NCBI GenBank assembly: GCA_025331125.1
Contig: JAOALB010000019.1
Location: forward strand, 1 to 64,000
From: Mycogone perniciosa
Lineage: Eukaryota; Ascomycota; Sordariomycetes; Hypocreales; Hypocreaceae
Direction: 5' to 3'
Length of the DNA: 64,000 nt
This document shows positions 44,327 through 55,181 of this stretch, one piece after another. A model generated the notes under the pieces. It was not told the DNA's origin. It worked only from the letters and a program-made list of their open reading frames with translations, and did no database searches. The position numbers and the translations under genes were made by a program. Positions within the stretch are counted from its first letter, which is position 1, and every line of letters begins with the position of its first letter.

Positions 44327-45238
44327 CTACTGGCGCATAGCAGCAATGTTCTTTGCCCCATGGCGCCCGCACCGATGGGGATTCTTCGGAGACCTCATGA
44401 AGCAATACGGCTTCGCATCTGGGCCCGCGGGCTTGCCATACATCTTCTTGATCTCGCAGTACTCATACCCCTCGCCGATCCACTCCTTCAGGTGTCTGTG
44501 CAGTTCGCACCGCGAGATGCCGCACTTGCGACAGTACATCTGGCCCTTGACGCGCAGGCGGTCCAAGTCGCTCTCCTTGGTGGTATTCTCGGTCTTGTTC
44601 CTGGAGTCTGGGTGCACCAGGAGTCGTGCGCTGCGCCATGCCCACTCCATGTCGTTGGGGCCGGAGTACCGACTGGATAGGGGGACGGTGCCGTTCTTGC
44701 GCCGGTGGATGGCATAGAGGCTAGAGTGCGTGAGACCGAAGCATACGCCGTCGATGGGGTCGAGGAAGTCAAAGATGGCGTAGTGCAGCTCAGAGGGAAG
44801 ATCGAGGAGTGTGAGGCGGGAGGATAGCTGCGACTGGTTGTATGGTTCAGGCTCGCGGTCTGTAACGGAATGGGACCGGCGTGGAGGGGGAAGCTTGGGC
44901 CGTCGGGTGAGCTGAGTGGTGGTCTGCTGGCTCACAGGCTCCCTTGGCATGGATGCCCGAAAAGGCATAGAAGATGCCGGGACGGCGGCGTTCTCCGGGA
45001 TGCGATCGACTTGTGCGTGGAAGTGGTGAGCGCCGTCGTGATGTTGGTGTCCTTGGTAGTCTGTCAAGGACAATCCTCGTCTTGGGGCCCTCATCATGCT
45101 TCTCTTGATATTGAGTTCTCGCATCTTCTGGGCGTGTTCCTCCCTGGAGATAATCTTGCTCTCATGTCTCCCACTCGTTGTTTCCAGAGCGGGGTTGCCG
45201 CCCTGGGAGAGGGTTGGGTCAGCCAGCAACTGCACCAT
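44327..45238 (-). CDS. F-box-like protein
   Basis: Single exon, 303 aa from the ATG at 45238; no in-frame ATG lies further upstream in the exon. An N-terminal region rich in Ser, His, Arg and Pro (about 1-135) is followed by LTLLDLPSELHYAIFDFLDP, the F-box opening Leu-Pro pattern. The conserved tail has FGLTHSSLYAIHRRK, then a Cys/His-rich end: YCRKCGISRCELHRHL and PHRCGRHG. Such proteins normally serve as substrate adaptors of SCF ubiquitin ligases, but many fungal F-box-like proteins have no known target. The Cys/His end may bind zinc. An unseen 5' exon is possible because the flanking sequence stays open upstream of 45238 (to about 45325) without an ATG. Confidence 0.72.
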   Translation of the reverse strand: MVQLLADPTLSQGGNPALETTSGRHESKIISREEHAQKMRELNIKRSMMRAPRRGLSLTDYQGHQHHDGAHHFHAQVDRIPENAAVPASSMPFRASMPREPVSQQTTTQLTRRPKLPPPRRSHSVTDREPEPYNQSQLSSRLTLLDLPSELHYAIFDFLDPIDGVCFGLTHSSLYAIHRRKNGTVPLSSRYSGPNDMEWAWRSARLLVHPDSRNKTENTTKESDLDRLRVKGQMYCRKCGISRCELHRHLKEWIGEGYEYCEIKKMYGKPAGPDAKPYCFMRSPKNPHRCGRHGAKNIAAMRQ

Positions 45239-47380
45239 CGTCGATATCTCGGGCCGATGAGGTTGGATGGAGGGTAGCACTGAGGCTGAGGTTCGTATCG
45301 TCGAGGAACAACCAAAAAGAGACACGTTGGGGTCAAAGAGAGGATTGGAGATGACAAGCGGGAAATGGCTGAAGAATTCACGGGTTAAGCGTCGAATATG
45401 CTCAAGGTCGAAACTAGGTGACGAAGTAGATAGAACGAGGTGGTGAGATCCTCACTAACGACTTCATGAGATATGGCTGACGGTATCAACAAAACCTCCC
45501 CGCGCACGGCTGGCTTTTATGTACGGCTGTTAAAGAGAGAGTGAGGCGAGAGAGAAAGAGAGGAAAAAAGACCGAGGCCTGGACACGCCCGAAAAAAGGA
45601 GCCATTGGTGGTGTGATCTGACAAGGCCTATCGTTGGGTCTCATCGCCTCCATGGCGGACCCATCTTGGAAATTTTCCCCTGGGGGAGCATCTTAGTGAG
45701 CGACGTTGACGCTAGCGCGAGGTACCGCCGCTTAAACCAACGCTCTTTCAGTGTCCGCCAGTGCTGCTAGGCCTACGCCACCCACTGTATGGGAGCCAGC
45801 CGGGCTGATGTCCGGAGCACCTTTCCTCAGTTGCACAGAAGAGGCTGTGATCAGCTGAGCCGTTTTTTTTCCCTTTGCGTATCCCTCGTACGAGTAATAA
45901 TTTTGACTTTGAGGAAATTGACGGACTGGCAGAGTCGGGCGTTCTCGCGCGGGGATCCTGGCCACAGCCTGATCACCTGACGATGGTCGGATCGCTTTGT
46001 CGTCAGCCTTCATTCGGGCTGGTTGGTGGCGAGACGGAGACGACAGGGCTTGAGGGGCCTAAAGACCCGATGGCGATAGGTGCCCAGAAAGAGGCAGGGA
46101 TCGTCTCCAGGATTTGTGAGGAGTGGACCCATTGGACAAGTCAATCGTCTACCATCAACCAGTCAGCTAATAGCGACTCATTGTACAAGAGCAATGGGCG
46201 CTGAGAATTGCGCGGTTGGTTCTGTAAAGGCGAGTCTGCGACGTCCGGCATTGCCGCCGCGGATACGACGCCTGAATCGTATCACACCCCTTGGTTGGTC
46301 TTGGGTTGCTATTCTTGTCACAACAGGCCACGGCATTGGGCGTTTTGAGTTTGGGCGCATGTTCCCGATACCGCCGCAAGCTCCGAGGTATTTCCTTCCG
46401 GTCACCGAAGCCAAAGACCTTTCGGCGTCCATTTGGCAGAAGATTCTGCTGAGATCTTCCCTTTGCTCGATTTGGTGCTGACAAGGGACCGGCATTCTCG
46501 CGATCTTCGGTGGGGATATTTCTCCATCTCCCGACCCGGTCGTCTCTCGCGACTCCACCCGGTTCTGCAAGAGGGCATCATTGCGGAGCTGTGAAGGAAG
46601 CACAAGTCGGCACTCCGCTTCCGCTCGGGATGGGATAAGATGGCGGATTTCAGCCGCCTGTGTAGTATTGTTTCTGGGGTAAGTCGAGGCGCTGAGCCTT
46701 TCTTTTTGTAGTATCCTCTGTATGTCGTAGTATTCAGGGGGCGATGTCTTACGGGAGGTTGGCCCGGAGAGACTCTAGCGTATGGAGATGCGTCACCTCT
46801 GTTCCTGCGGCGGCATCTCTCCCTGCAGTTCTCCGATCGTGAACAGGTGGTGGCGTATACGAAGTACGAAGCATTCCTATAATGAAATATCATGAGCCAA
46901 TGCATTCAAGGGTGGTTGTATTCATGTCAAGCTACCTGATCAAAAGCAGAAAATATGGCTTGAATGGGCGGTGACAGGGCGACGAATGATACCAGATAGT
47001 CCTTGTAAACAGCTCATTCGAATACTAGGCAACAGGATTGTATTAAACATGGAGGGAAAGTCATACACGTGTATAAGAGACTACGCCTCATGTTTCCCTC
47101 AAGTTTGCATGGCCTCTCCCTTGCATGCTGGGCTTGCTTTATTCGATACTGTGTCTTAGACAGTCGGGAGTCCACCAGCATACACCCGAGATCCAAAAAA
47201 AAACATTGGCAATCGGAGCCGGACAGAGAGGCCTTGAACACGCATCCTAGTTTGCCTGAACTCCGTACCTGCTTCGGAAACAACTACTCGTGCCTCATTT
47301 GAACGTATACTCTCTAGGCCAACATCACACACATCTTTCCCCCATCGTAGCTAAACCCAATCTTGCATAGTACTAGCGCA
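45239..47380. other. 2.1-kb gene-free region
   Basis: Promoter of the F-box-like gene at the left and 3' flank of the Tctex gene at the right. The middle shows only overlapping short frames on both strands. One motif copy (ATACGAAGTACGAAG) lies at 46858-46872. No RNA gene found. Confidence 0.55.
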
Positions 47381-48077
47381 TCAGATAGCAATCCAAATCA
47401 GCATGATGACCACATCCATGCCCTTGCCCTCACCGCCGTCGTACTTGAAGGTCCACATGCCGTCCTTCTTCTCGTCCCAGTAGGCGCCCGTCGCGCTGTG
47501 CATTCCTCGTCGGCCGACGTGTGGCTTGCCATCCGTAGCCGTGGCTTCTGTGCTGGTCGAGACGTGAGGCTCCTCGGTCTTGGTATCGGTCCCACCGCGG
47601 GACTTGTTCAGCGCTGACGTGGGAACCAGGTGCTGGACGATGGTGCTGTTGCAGGCGAACTTGAATGAGGGAGCGGAAGCACCTTGGGGGGTTGCCTCGG
47701 AGATGAGGGCTTTCAACATAGAGTTCTGTTCAGGCGAGAGTGTCAGTCATGTCGGCTGAGAGGAGGGGATTGTCGCATCCAGGGCTGTTCTCCTACAATG
47801 ATGGTGGAGTTCCATTGTTCCGTCTTCGAGTGATCGTAGAACTCAGCGCTGCCGATGGCGCTGTTGCAGACCTTATCACCAATTCATGTCAGATTGCGCG
47901 TTCGGAGGTTCAGTCGTCGTTGGGCTCGCCAGGAGCAGCAACGTGGTGGACAGGGTCACATACATCGGTGGCGATCTGCTTAAGACGGTTGAAGGGAACG
48001 GGCTGTTCCTCGTCAGCACACCTTGACACACTCCCTGAAGCAATTCATAAGTCGCATACCGGAGTAGACGTAGACAT
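47381..48077 (-). CDS. Tctex-1-type dynein light chain
   Basis: Four exons: 48060-48077 (18 bases, MSTSTP), 47964-48002, 47797-47871 and 47381-47725, giving 158 aa with every junction in frame. The order is PVPFNRLKQIATDVCNSAIG, then SKTEQWNSTIINSMLKAL, SFKFACNSTIVQH and, at the end, GAYWDEKKDGMWTFKY. This is the Tctex/Tctex1 dynein light chain fold. Between the two beta parts is a Thr/Ser-rich insert of about 45 residues that is not in the animal protein. Tctex light chains bind the intermediate chain of cytoplasmic dynein and help to attach cargo. The C-terminus ends in hydrophobic VVIMLIWIAI. The gene is divergent from VTC1. Confidence 0.88.
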
Positions 48078-49019
48078 CTTGAAGGTGGCTTGATAACACT
48101 GCCGTCGTTCGTGGTGTTCGGGGAGCGAATAACAGGTAAACAATGTGTTGGAGAGACGGGTTTGTAGGGAATGTTCGATAGAGGCCTGCTGCTCTCGAAT
48201 GGAATGGATCTAAGAGTTAGCCGAAAAAGAAAATTGCATGTATCCAATAATAAACAAAACTCGAATCAACACGCACCTTTGACACAAGACCTTGGGATGC
48301 TATGTATGGTGCTTCAGACAACCGCGACAGGTTCTAGTTGTTCGTGCCTTGGGTCGCTTTCCCCTTTCGGGACTTATCAGCGGCTCCATCATCGTGGGGC
48401 GCGGCACGTGACCTCTGGCCAACCACACTGCCCACGTGCGCTCATAAGCTGGACGAATCTGGCGATGAAGTGGGGAGTCAGTTTCTTGATATGAGAGGGA
48501 GAACATGCTCGGATAATCGAGAAATATACACACCACAGGAAGAACTGAGACCGCAAACGACCATAGACTATAGATACCACGCACTGTTTGGTTAATCATT
48601 ATAACATAAAACAGTTCACATTGCCATCACATATAGTAATTATAAAGGCCATAAAGAGCGATTAGAGTTGTCTATGGTAATGTTGTATACAATAATAAAG
48701 TTGGCGGTGACATTCCCCGCTTGGTGATAGGATTTCTATAAATGGCTTAACCCTCCGTGTATTTTTAACTGCTGTCCGCACCTTTTTGCAACATCAACAT
48801 TACCATCAGCCTCCCAAGACCTCTGTCGAGAACTTTGAAGACATCTTCCTCCTCTTTATCCCGCAGCATTTCAACACGAACTCACGAATACACGAATTAC
48901 GAGAAGAGCTCGAGCTGCGGCATCAATTGCGCTTCTCTAGCAGTATTCACAACAACCATCACTAACACGCATTGAGTCTGCCCGAACGCGAATAGCGGAT
49001 TAACCCTTCGCCACCAACA
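48078..49019. other. divergent intergenic region, dynein light chain / VTC1
   Basis: About 0.94 kb with both promoters. AT-rich around 48600-48750; a C/T- and A-rich leader precedes the VTC1 ATG. No supported gene. Confidence 0.6.
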
Positions 49020-49489
49020 ATGTCTTCCCAGCCTCTTCTTCAGACCGCTCCTGGTACGTCGTCTTCCTCAGCCAAATCCCCATTCTTCTAGACGAATACA
49101 GCTTTCTCACACTGCTATCAACAGGCAAGCGCATCGCCCTGCCGACGCGAGTCGAGCCCAAGGTCTTCTTCGCCAACGAGCGCACGTTCCTGTCATGGCT
49201 CAACTTTACCGTTATCCTGGGCGCCCTGGCCATTGGCATGCTTAACTTTGGCGACCGCGTGGCCTTCATCTCCGCCTTTCTCTTCACCGGCGTCGCCATG
49301 CTGACTATGATTTACGCATTGGTGACGTACCATTGGAGAGCAAAGTCTATCAGGGTCAGAGGGCAGGCCGGGTTCGATGACCGCTTCGGACCGACTTTCC
49401 TTGCCATCATCCTTTTGTTGGCTGTTATCGTCAACTTTGTCCTCCGAATCATGGACCAGTCTAAGAAGCAGAAGGGCGGCCACAATTAA
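49020..49489 (+). CDS. VTC1: vacuolar transporter chaperone subunit Vtc1
   Basis: Two exons, 49020-49053 and 49125-49489; the intron GTACGT...ACAG lies after 34 bases. The product is 132 aa starting MSSQPLLQTAPGKRIALPTR. The family block KVFFANERTFLSWLNFTVIL and three membrane spans (ILGALAIGMLNFG, SAFLFTGVAMLTMIYALV, TFLAIILLLAVIVNFVL) match Vtc1 (also called Nrf1), a DUF202-type protein. Vtc1 is the membrane-only subunit of the VTC complex that makes polyphosphate and moves it into vacuoles. Size and topology are exactly as expected. It is convergent with the Alba-like gene, 341 bases apart. Confidence 0.95.
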
Positions 49490-49830
49490 AGGAGCGATCG
49501 CGAAGGGAAGGCATTCCCTGCGACTAGCAATGTGTGGTGACAAGAGTCGGGATTATGGGGCCTTGGTTATCGGGATAATCTCAGGTTGAAAGCGGTATTA
49601 TCCAAAGGATTTTCAGCGTTGTTTGAATAGTGTACTATGGAAGTTTTTTGGGAACGGATTGGAGGGATTGGGTCTAGGTCAATTATTGTGCTCTGAATTC
49701 TGGGTATCATGATACTAATAGTATCTATCCATCTCATACTGGAAATCAATCCTATAAACGCCATCCAAGTCCAAGTATGCTAATTCCAGTGGTTCCCTTT
49801 TCCTGCTCCGTTTTTCCATAAAGCATATGG
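49490..49830. other. convergent intergenic, VTC1 / Alba-like gene
   Basis: 3' flanks of two convergent genes; AT-rich from 49560 onward. No supported gene. Confidence 0.6.
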
Positions 49831-50448
49831 TCATGATTTGGCCTCCTCGCTCGATTGTACTGTAACACCTTGTCTTGATTTAAGCTCTGGGATTGCTTCC
49901 AGAGAGAAAAATATTCTCAGTGATTTGTACGTCCGCGTCCGCGGTGGTGGTAGCGCTGCATTCTCAAACCGACTCCCCATCACCTCAAATGCATCGCTGT
50001 CGCTATCGGAATCGTCTTCAACCTCGGCCTCTTTTGCAAGAGCAGTCTCATCGACTACGTCCCTCTTCTTGGCCTCTGGTAAATCGAAGAGCTGATTATA
50101 CTGATACCACGGCTTCCCACTCTCGCTGAGAGTCCGTTTGCATTGCTCTGCTACTGTGATCATCTTGCATACATCTGCCGTCCGCGCATGTAACAAGGCC
50201 AGCGGTGGCTTCTCTGCTGTACTCTGTAGCAGATGCGACATGATGAGTGTAACGCGCTTGCGGATCTGCGTGGAGGATATTATAGACGCGGCGAGGAAGT
50301 TGTGCTTCGGAGAGAGCTCGGCGATGATAGCTTCGTGAGGGCCTATGAGGGAGGGGGTTGCTTCGGCGCGGGGTTTCTTTGGAGGGTTGGAGGAGTCGGA
50401 GGTTTGCTTGCGCTTCCTTGGGCCATCTTTTGGATGTGTGGTCGACAT
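49831..50448 (-). CDS. Alba-like domain protein
   Basis: Single exon, 205 aa from MSTTHPKDG. A Lys/Arg-rich N-terminus (residues 1-30) with PRKRKQ and PPKKPR probably gives nuclear targeting. The Alba-like core runs about 33-120: IGPHEAIIAELSPKHNFLAA, then SSTQIRKRVTLIMSHLL and ALLHARTADVCKMITVAEQC. The pattern of a short basic SSTQIRKRV loop followed by a helix suits Alba superfamily RNA-binding proteins such as RNase P/MRP subunits. An acidic linker and a poorly conserved tail follow. Assignment to a specific complex is not possible from the sequence. Confidence 0.65.
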   Translation of the reverse strand: MSTTHPKDGPRKRKQTSDSSNPPKKPRAEATPSLIGPHEAIIAELSPKHNFLAASIISSTQIRKRVTLIMSHLLQSTAEKPPLALLHARTADVCKMITVAEQCKRTLSESGKPWYQYNQLFDLPEAKKRDVVDETALAKEAEVEDDSDSDSDAFEVMGSRFENAALPPPRTRTYKSLRIFFSLEAIPELKSRQGVTVQSSEEAKS

Positions 50449-53285
50449 TGTGGACTCGTTGGTGAAGGCTATTGGTAGTTGGAGATGTAAGATGGACTGG
50501 TGGAAAGTTGAGAAGAAAAAATGTGGATTTCCTTGAGATCGGCACTTTCCAGATACGCATCTCAGAGTGCTCCGTAGTACTGCCGGAATAGCGGGGGGTC
50601 GTGATTGATCCGCCGTTGCATCTCTACTACCTTAGTATGTAAAACCACCTCATGGGCTGTGAGAAGAGAGTGCTGGTGCATTTCCACAAATATTTCTAAA
50701 TATTTATCAAATTGATTTTTTTACCGGATATTGTACACTGCACCATCTACCATAAAGCAGCCAAGGTTATCTCCCACTAAGGCAACAGCTGTCTGCTTGT
50801 ACGAGACTAGCGCTGTCAACATCGCCGAAGCTTTTGCTGGCTCTTATTTAAATGCCCAAAGTTAGATACTAAAAGTTCTCCGAGTGGATTCCATCCATTC
50901 CATTTGACTTGTTTAGTAAACTTTATCCGTTCCCCCGTCTGCCAGTTCCAGTAGTAAGGCGCATATCGTCTGATTGTTGGACACCATCTCGGAGCACTAG
51001 AATCATGTGAAGTTGGACGGTCACTGGAACTACATTCGAAGTGTCTATAGGCAAATGTAAGCCAGGAAACTGGAGCCCCCCGCAGAATTATACTTCAATA
51101 CGCGGAGTTAGAATTCTATACTACTACTACCTAGTAGGTAGTATTTTGCACTCCATAACAAAAGATCCATCAAGGTGGATTTCGTACTGATCTCTGGGTG
51201 GTGTCGTCGTACGGGATGGATGACGGCTCTATTGGCTGATGCGGGGCTGTGGTGATCTAAAAAGGATCAAGCCATCTGCGAGATTGGTGGTATGATACGA
51301 TCGGCCAACTAGGCATTGAGGAGTTGGGCATTTATGATGCGGGTGTTGGCAATCAGAAGTTCTGCGTCTGAGGTGCAGGAGATACTAATCGTGATATATT
51401 ACATGTCACCTCCGTGCCTTAGTGCTGACTTGTCCTCAGAAGGTGGTAAATAGTACAGAGTATTACAGGGGTATCGTCTGTGTAAAAAGGCATTGGATGT
51501 TGAATTCCAAAATAGAAAGTTTGTCCTACACCTAATCGGTTGGCATGAACTGGAGTAACCTTTGTACACAGTCAAACTTCACAGTGAATGGGGAGACATG
51601 CAGGCATCATCAGTAAGGAGACAAATACAAGCCGAGTGGCTTATACGAGAAGAGAAAGCACTGTGAACAACCTGTATTAGACAGAAATCGCATCAGCCGA
51701 CTTGAAAAAGTGCGAGAAAAAAACTGAGAAGGGAAATAATTAGGGTTCAAGACCATTCGGTCGCTGCCAGCTGCTGAATTCTCTTTTGGACATTTGTTCT
51801 ATGTGAAAGTCGGGTGCCAGGTGCTGACAATTGGCTTTCGGCAGGCGACTTTACTGTTGATGCACTGAAATGCACGCAGCCAAAAATTCGCGGCACATTC
51901 CACCTTTTCCCCTCTTTCACACACAAAAATTTACTCCCAAGAAGAAAAAAACTTCGAGGCAACAGCTCCAACGCTACAACGCTCAACGGCACAAAACAAA
52001 GAAAGAAAGCAGGACAGGCTGACTGCTTGCACAAAAGCTGACGGTCCGTGTTCACGATCTTATCTGGCAAAAACAAGCAAACAAGAGCTGGCTGGTGCTT
52101 TGCGATAGCGTGGCTTACCTGCTCCGGGATCTTCCCCGTCCACAGACAGAAACGAGTTCCCCGGTCGTTTTGGTCGCGCACCAACGCCAACCATACCCAC
52201 TCGGACACCCACTGGTAGGCTACGAGCAGGAATCTGCATGTTCTTTGGTTTGGTTGCTAACGAGCTTCTACTAGCGTGCTTCGAGTACTCGTACCTACTC
52301 GTACACATCCTGCACAAAGTGCACACACACGAGACAAAACACACGAGACATACACATTCAGGAGGACACGCGATAAGGCACGGACAAGAAAGACAGACAG
52401 ACAGACAGACGTGCGCTTCGGACTCCCTCCGTTATCCATCTCAACTCCTGTCTTCCAAGTTCTAGCGATAAAACGCAAAGCTGGCGAAACCTGGCCCACT
52501 GCTGCCGCCCTAGTGCTCCATACGTGCATCCCGGAACGAAGTTACAAGGTCGCATCTCCTTGCTGTGTTCCCACCCAAGCTCTCCACTCACCCACGCCAC
52601 ACCCCCCTTGCAGCCTGACGCTGGAGTGTGAGTCCTTGAGAGTCTGAAAGAAACAGTGCCAGCCTCTGGCCCACCCCCCCAAAACAATCGTCGTCCGCCA
52701 CTAGTTACTCGTGGTCGCTCGCCTTAGGCACTCGCCTCCACCTAATTCGACGCCCTGGCTCCCTCCTCTTCTCACTCAACAGCAGGTGTCAGACGTGCTG
52801 CGCGCAAAACAAACCATCTCCTTACAACGCTGAGTTGCTCCCCCCTTTGCCTTCACTTCTCACCTTCCTTTGCCCTACAACTTGTTAATTCCCCCATATC
52901 CTCATACTTTTCCCCTCTGTCGCTCGCTCGTCAGAGGCATCACTTCGAGGCTTTCGCTAGCGCTCGATTTCCCTCTCAAGCTCGCGTTCCAACTTCCATC
53001 CCCCTTGTTCCCTTTTTTCGCGTTTTATTCACTGCAGGTCAGACCCAGACGGTCCGACCTGTTCGCGGGTCACATCATCGCCTGTAACACCCCCCTTTGT
53101 CCAGCACTCCGAGTGTCCGGGTTGATTACATCAGCAAAGTAGTCGCCCCACATTCCGCTGCAGCTCTCCATTAGCTCTCATCAACATACTACCTTCGTTC
53201 GAGGCGCATTTCAGTGTGCGCCTTGTCGCATAGCATTTATTGCGTCACATCATTTGGCTCGACGCCAGTCTACCCTTGATCGCGC
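50449..53285. other. 2.8-kb gene-free region with long leader of Ahc1-like gene
   Basis: Left end is the Alba-gene promoter. The middle (50580-51750) is AT-rich with motif copies and a CTACTACTAC...GTAGGTAGTA near-palindrome at 51121-51142. A (AGAC)5 tract lies at 52391-52410. From 52650 to 53285 the DNA is strongly pyrimidine-rich, which suggests a long leader or promoter for the following gene. No supported gene. Confidence 0.55.
52391..52410. repeat. (AGAC)5 tandem repeat
   Basis: Five perfect AGAC units, non-coding, upstream of the Ahc1-like gene. Confidence 0.85.
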
Positions 53286-55181
53286 ATGTCCATGTTTCGA
53301 TTCTGGGGCTCCGATCCACGGGGAAGCGAGAAGACTGTCGAGGGTTCATCATCTGTTAGCGATCAACCAAGTCGGGACGACTCCACGGCGCGCGACTCAT
53401 CAGAGCCTACGGCATCCTCCAGTCTGTCGCCGCGTAAACGGCAGCAGAGCTGTGATGACGATGATGCCCTGAGCGCTGATGCATCGCCTAAGCGTCCTCG
53501 AATTGAGGGCGAGAGCTCCGAAAGCGCTTCGCCGTTGCCATACGACAGCAATGAGAATGCGCCTAGCGGTATCGACATCGAGCGCGTGCGAGAAGAGATT
53601 AGACACCAGTTCGGGCTCGAGATCTTACTTAAGCACGGTGAGCTGAGATTGATCAACCAGGAAATTGCCAAATGTCAGGTTGCGCTTGAGCAGCTGCGAC
53701 GGTGTCACCTTATCCCATATCCGGTGAACTGTCCTACCCCTGAACAGATGCTCAACATCAGCGCCGGGGAAGGTCCTGTAATCGTGACCCACCCGAATGA
53801 GCCGGTCCCTCAGTGGGCGCCGCCTTTTGGTGTCGTCGACGGACCGTATGCTCGACATTATGCGAATTGGCTTATTCCCGATCCTGTATTCGATGGTATC
53901 GAGTGGCAGTCTCAACCGGTACGTGGCTCTATTGCTGAGGGGAGGACGACAAGGAATAGTAAAATGGAATCTGGCATTGCAAAAGGACGCAATGGTCGTG
54001 GTGTGGTTGGTCAGAAGCTACATGCCTTAGCAAGCGGCTATCCAACGCCGAAGGACAAGGCTGGTCCTTGTATCCTAAAGCGGGCGGATGGACAGACTGT
54101 CAAACTCGTTTGTTTAGACTGTCACCGCGAGAATTTCTCAAGTACGCAAGGCTTCATCAACCATTGCCGTATCGCGCATAAGCGTGATTTTAAGAGCCAT
54201 GAGGAGGCTGCCGTCCACTGTGGACACCCTATTGATGCTACTGAGGGGGGTAACACCTCCAAGGATGATAAGGCTTCAACTGGTTTCTCGTCGACATCGA
54301 CTTCTGTGCATCCTTTTGCGCGCGAGGACATGTCTGAGCAAGAAGCCTACAAGGCGCTTCGATCTCGAATCTCCGATTCGCTCAAGCTCTACCACCAAGG
54401 CCTGTTGCCTGGTGTTAGCAGTATACCCTCTGGCTCTAATTCAGATGCTGCGACAGGACAGGACAGCTTAGGCAAGGCATCGACATTCGATCCTTCGCCA
54501 GAGGCGCCCTATTTGTCGCGTTTGATGCAGAGCCGGAATTTTCAAGGCAACCTTCAGGATGTTATTGCTGACGCCAAGACCAAGATACACTCGGACGATT
54601 TCGCTACTGAAGAAGAGTCGGAAGAAGTCGAAAGCTCTATCCCCTCCTTCGATGGCGCCAATGATACGCCTCCACCTCGAACACGGGTGGTTATGCGCAT
54701 GCCAGCGAGAAGCGTCAAGGCCCCTTCTCTCCCTATCGGCTCTTCAACTCGCCCAGCAAGCAGCAAGAGTCGTGCTGCCCATATATCTTTCGTGTCGGCA
54801 TCTTCATCGGACAAGGGTATGCTCTCCAAGCACGAATCGAACGCTACCCTATCCGATGAAGATATAGATATGGAGGAGGCCAACCTCAGTCCGAACACCT
54901 TAGTTAGCAACAACGCACCTTCTCTGGTTAGTGACGATGGAGAGTATGACGATTCTGACGAGGGTTCGTCGGTTTCCGGGGCTAGCGACCATCTGGAGGC
55001 CGATTCTATCTCGGACGTTGCCGAAATAACATTGGACGACGAGCACGATCCACGACCTCTTCGGCGAGGCTCGAGCGGCATTGCAGGCCCGGTACGACTT
55101 CGAAAAGACGAGGCAAAGCATGTCACCTACATCGGCCCGGTGAAAAGCAGCGCGAATGAGAGGCGAACACGCAAAGTTTAA
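53286..55181 (+). CDS. Ahc1-like C2H2 zinc-finger protein
   Basis: Intronless, 631 aa from MSMFRFWG. The first 95 residues are acidic and Ser-rich with a basic patch (SPRKRQQS, SPKRPRIE). A coiled segment follows: IERVREEIRHQFGLEILLK, then LINQEIAKCQVALEQLRR. Around residue 275 is an atypical C2H2 finger, LVCLDCHRENFSSTQGFINHC followed by RIAHKRDFKSHEEAAVHCG. The C-terminal half is acidic and disordered, ending in a basic RTRKV. Proteins of this build are known as Ahc1-like zinc-finger proteins, subunits of the yeast ADA histone acetyltransferase complex. The assignment rests on the finger's spacing and the coiled segment and is moderate. Confidence 0.65.
   Translation: MSMFRFWGSDPRGSEKTVEGSSSVSDQPSRDDSTARDSSEPTASSSLSPRKRQQSCDDDDALSADASPKRPRIEGESSESASPLPYDSNENAPSGIDIERVREEIRHQFGLEILLKHGELRLINQEIAKCQVALEQLRRCHLIPYPVNCPTPEQMLNISAGEGPVIVTHPNEPVPQWAPPFGVVDGPYARHYANWLIPDPVFDGIEWQSQPVRGSIAEGRTTRNSKMESGIAKGRNGRGVVGQKLHALASGYPTPKDKAGPCILKRADGQTVKLVCLDCHRENFSSTQGFINHCRIAHKRDFKSHEEAAVHCGHPIDATEGGNTSKDDKASTGFSSTSTSVHPFAREDMSEQEAYKALRSRISDSLKLYHQGLLPGVSSIPSGSNSDAATGQDSLGKASTFDPSPEAPYLSRLMQSRNFQGNLQDVIADAKTKIHSDDFATEEESEEVESSIPSFDGANDTPPPRTRVVMRMPARSVKAPSLPIGSSTRPASSKSRAAHISFVSASSSDKGMLSKHESNATLSDEDIDMEEANLSPNTLVSNNAPSLVSDDGEYDDSDEGSSVSGASDHLEADSISDVAEITLDDEHDPRPLRRGSSGIAGPVRLRKDEAKHVTYIGPVKSSANERRTRKV

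Noticed and set aside
46178..46603. 141-codon minus-strand frame near the F-box gene
   Set aside because: Arg/Pro-rich with no recognisable motif, and opposing frames are open on the same bases.
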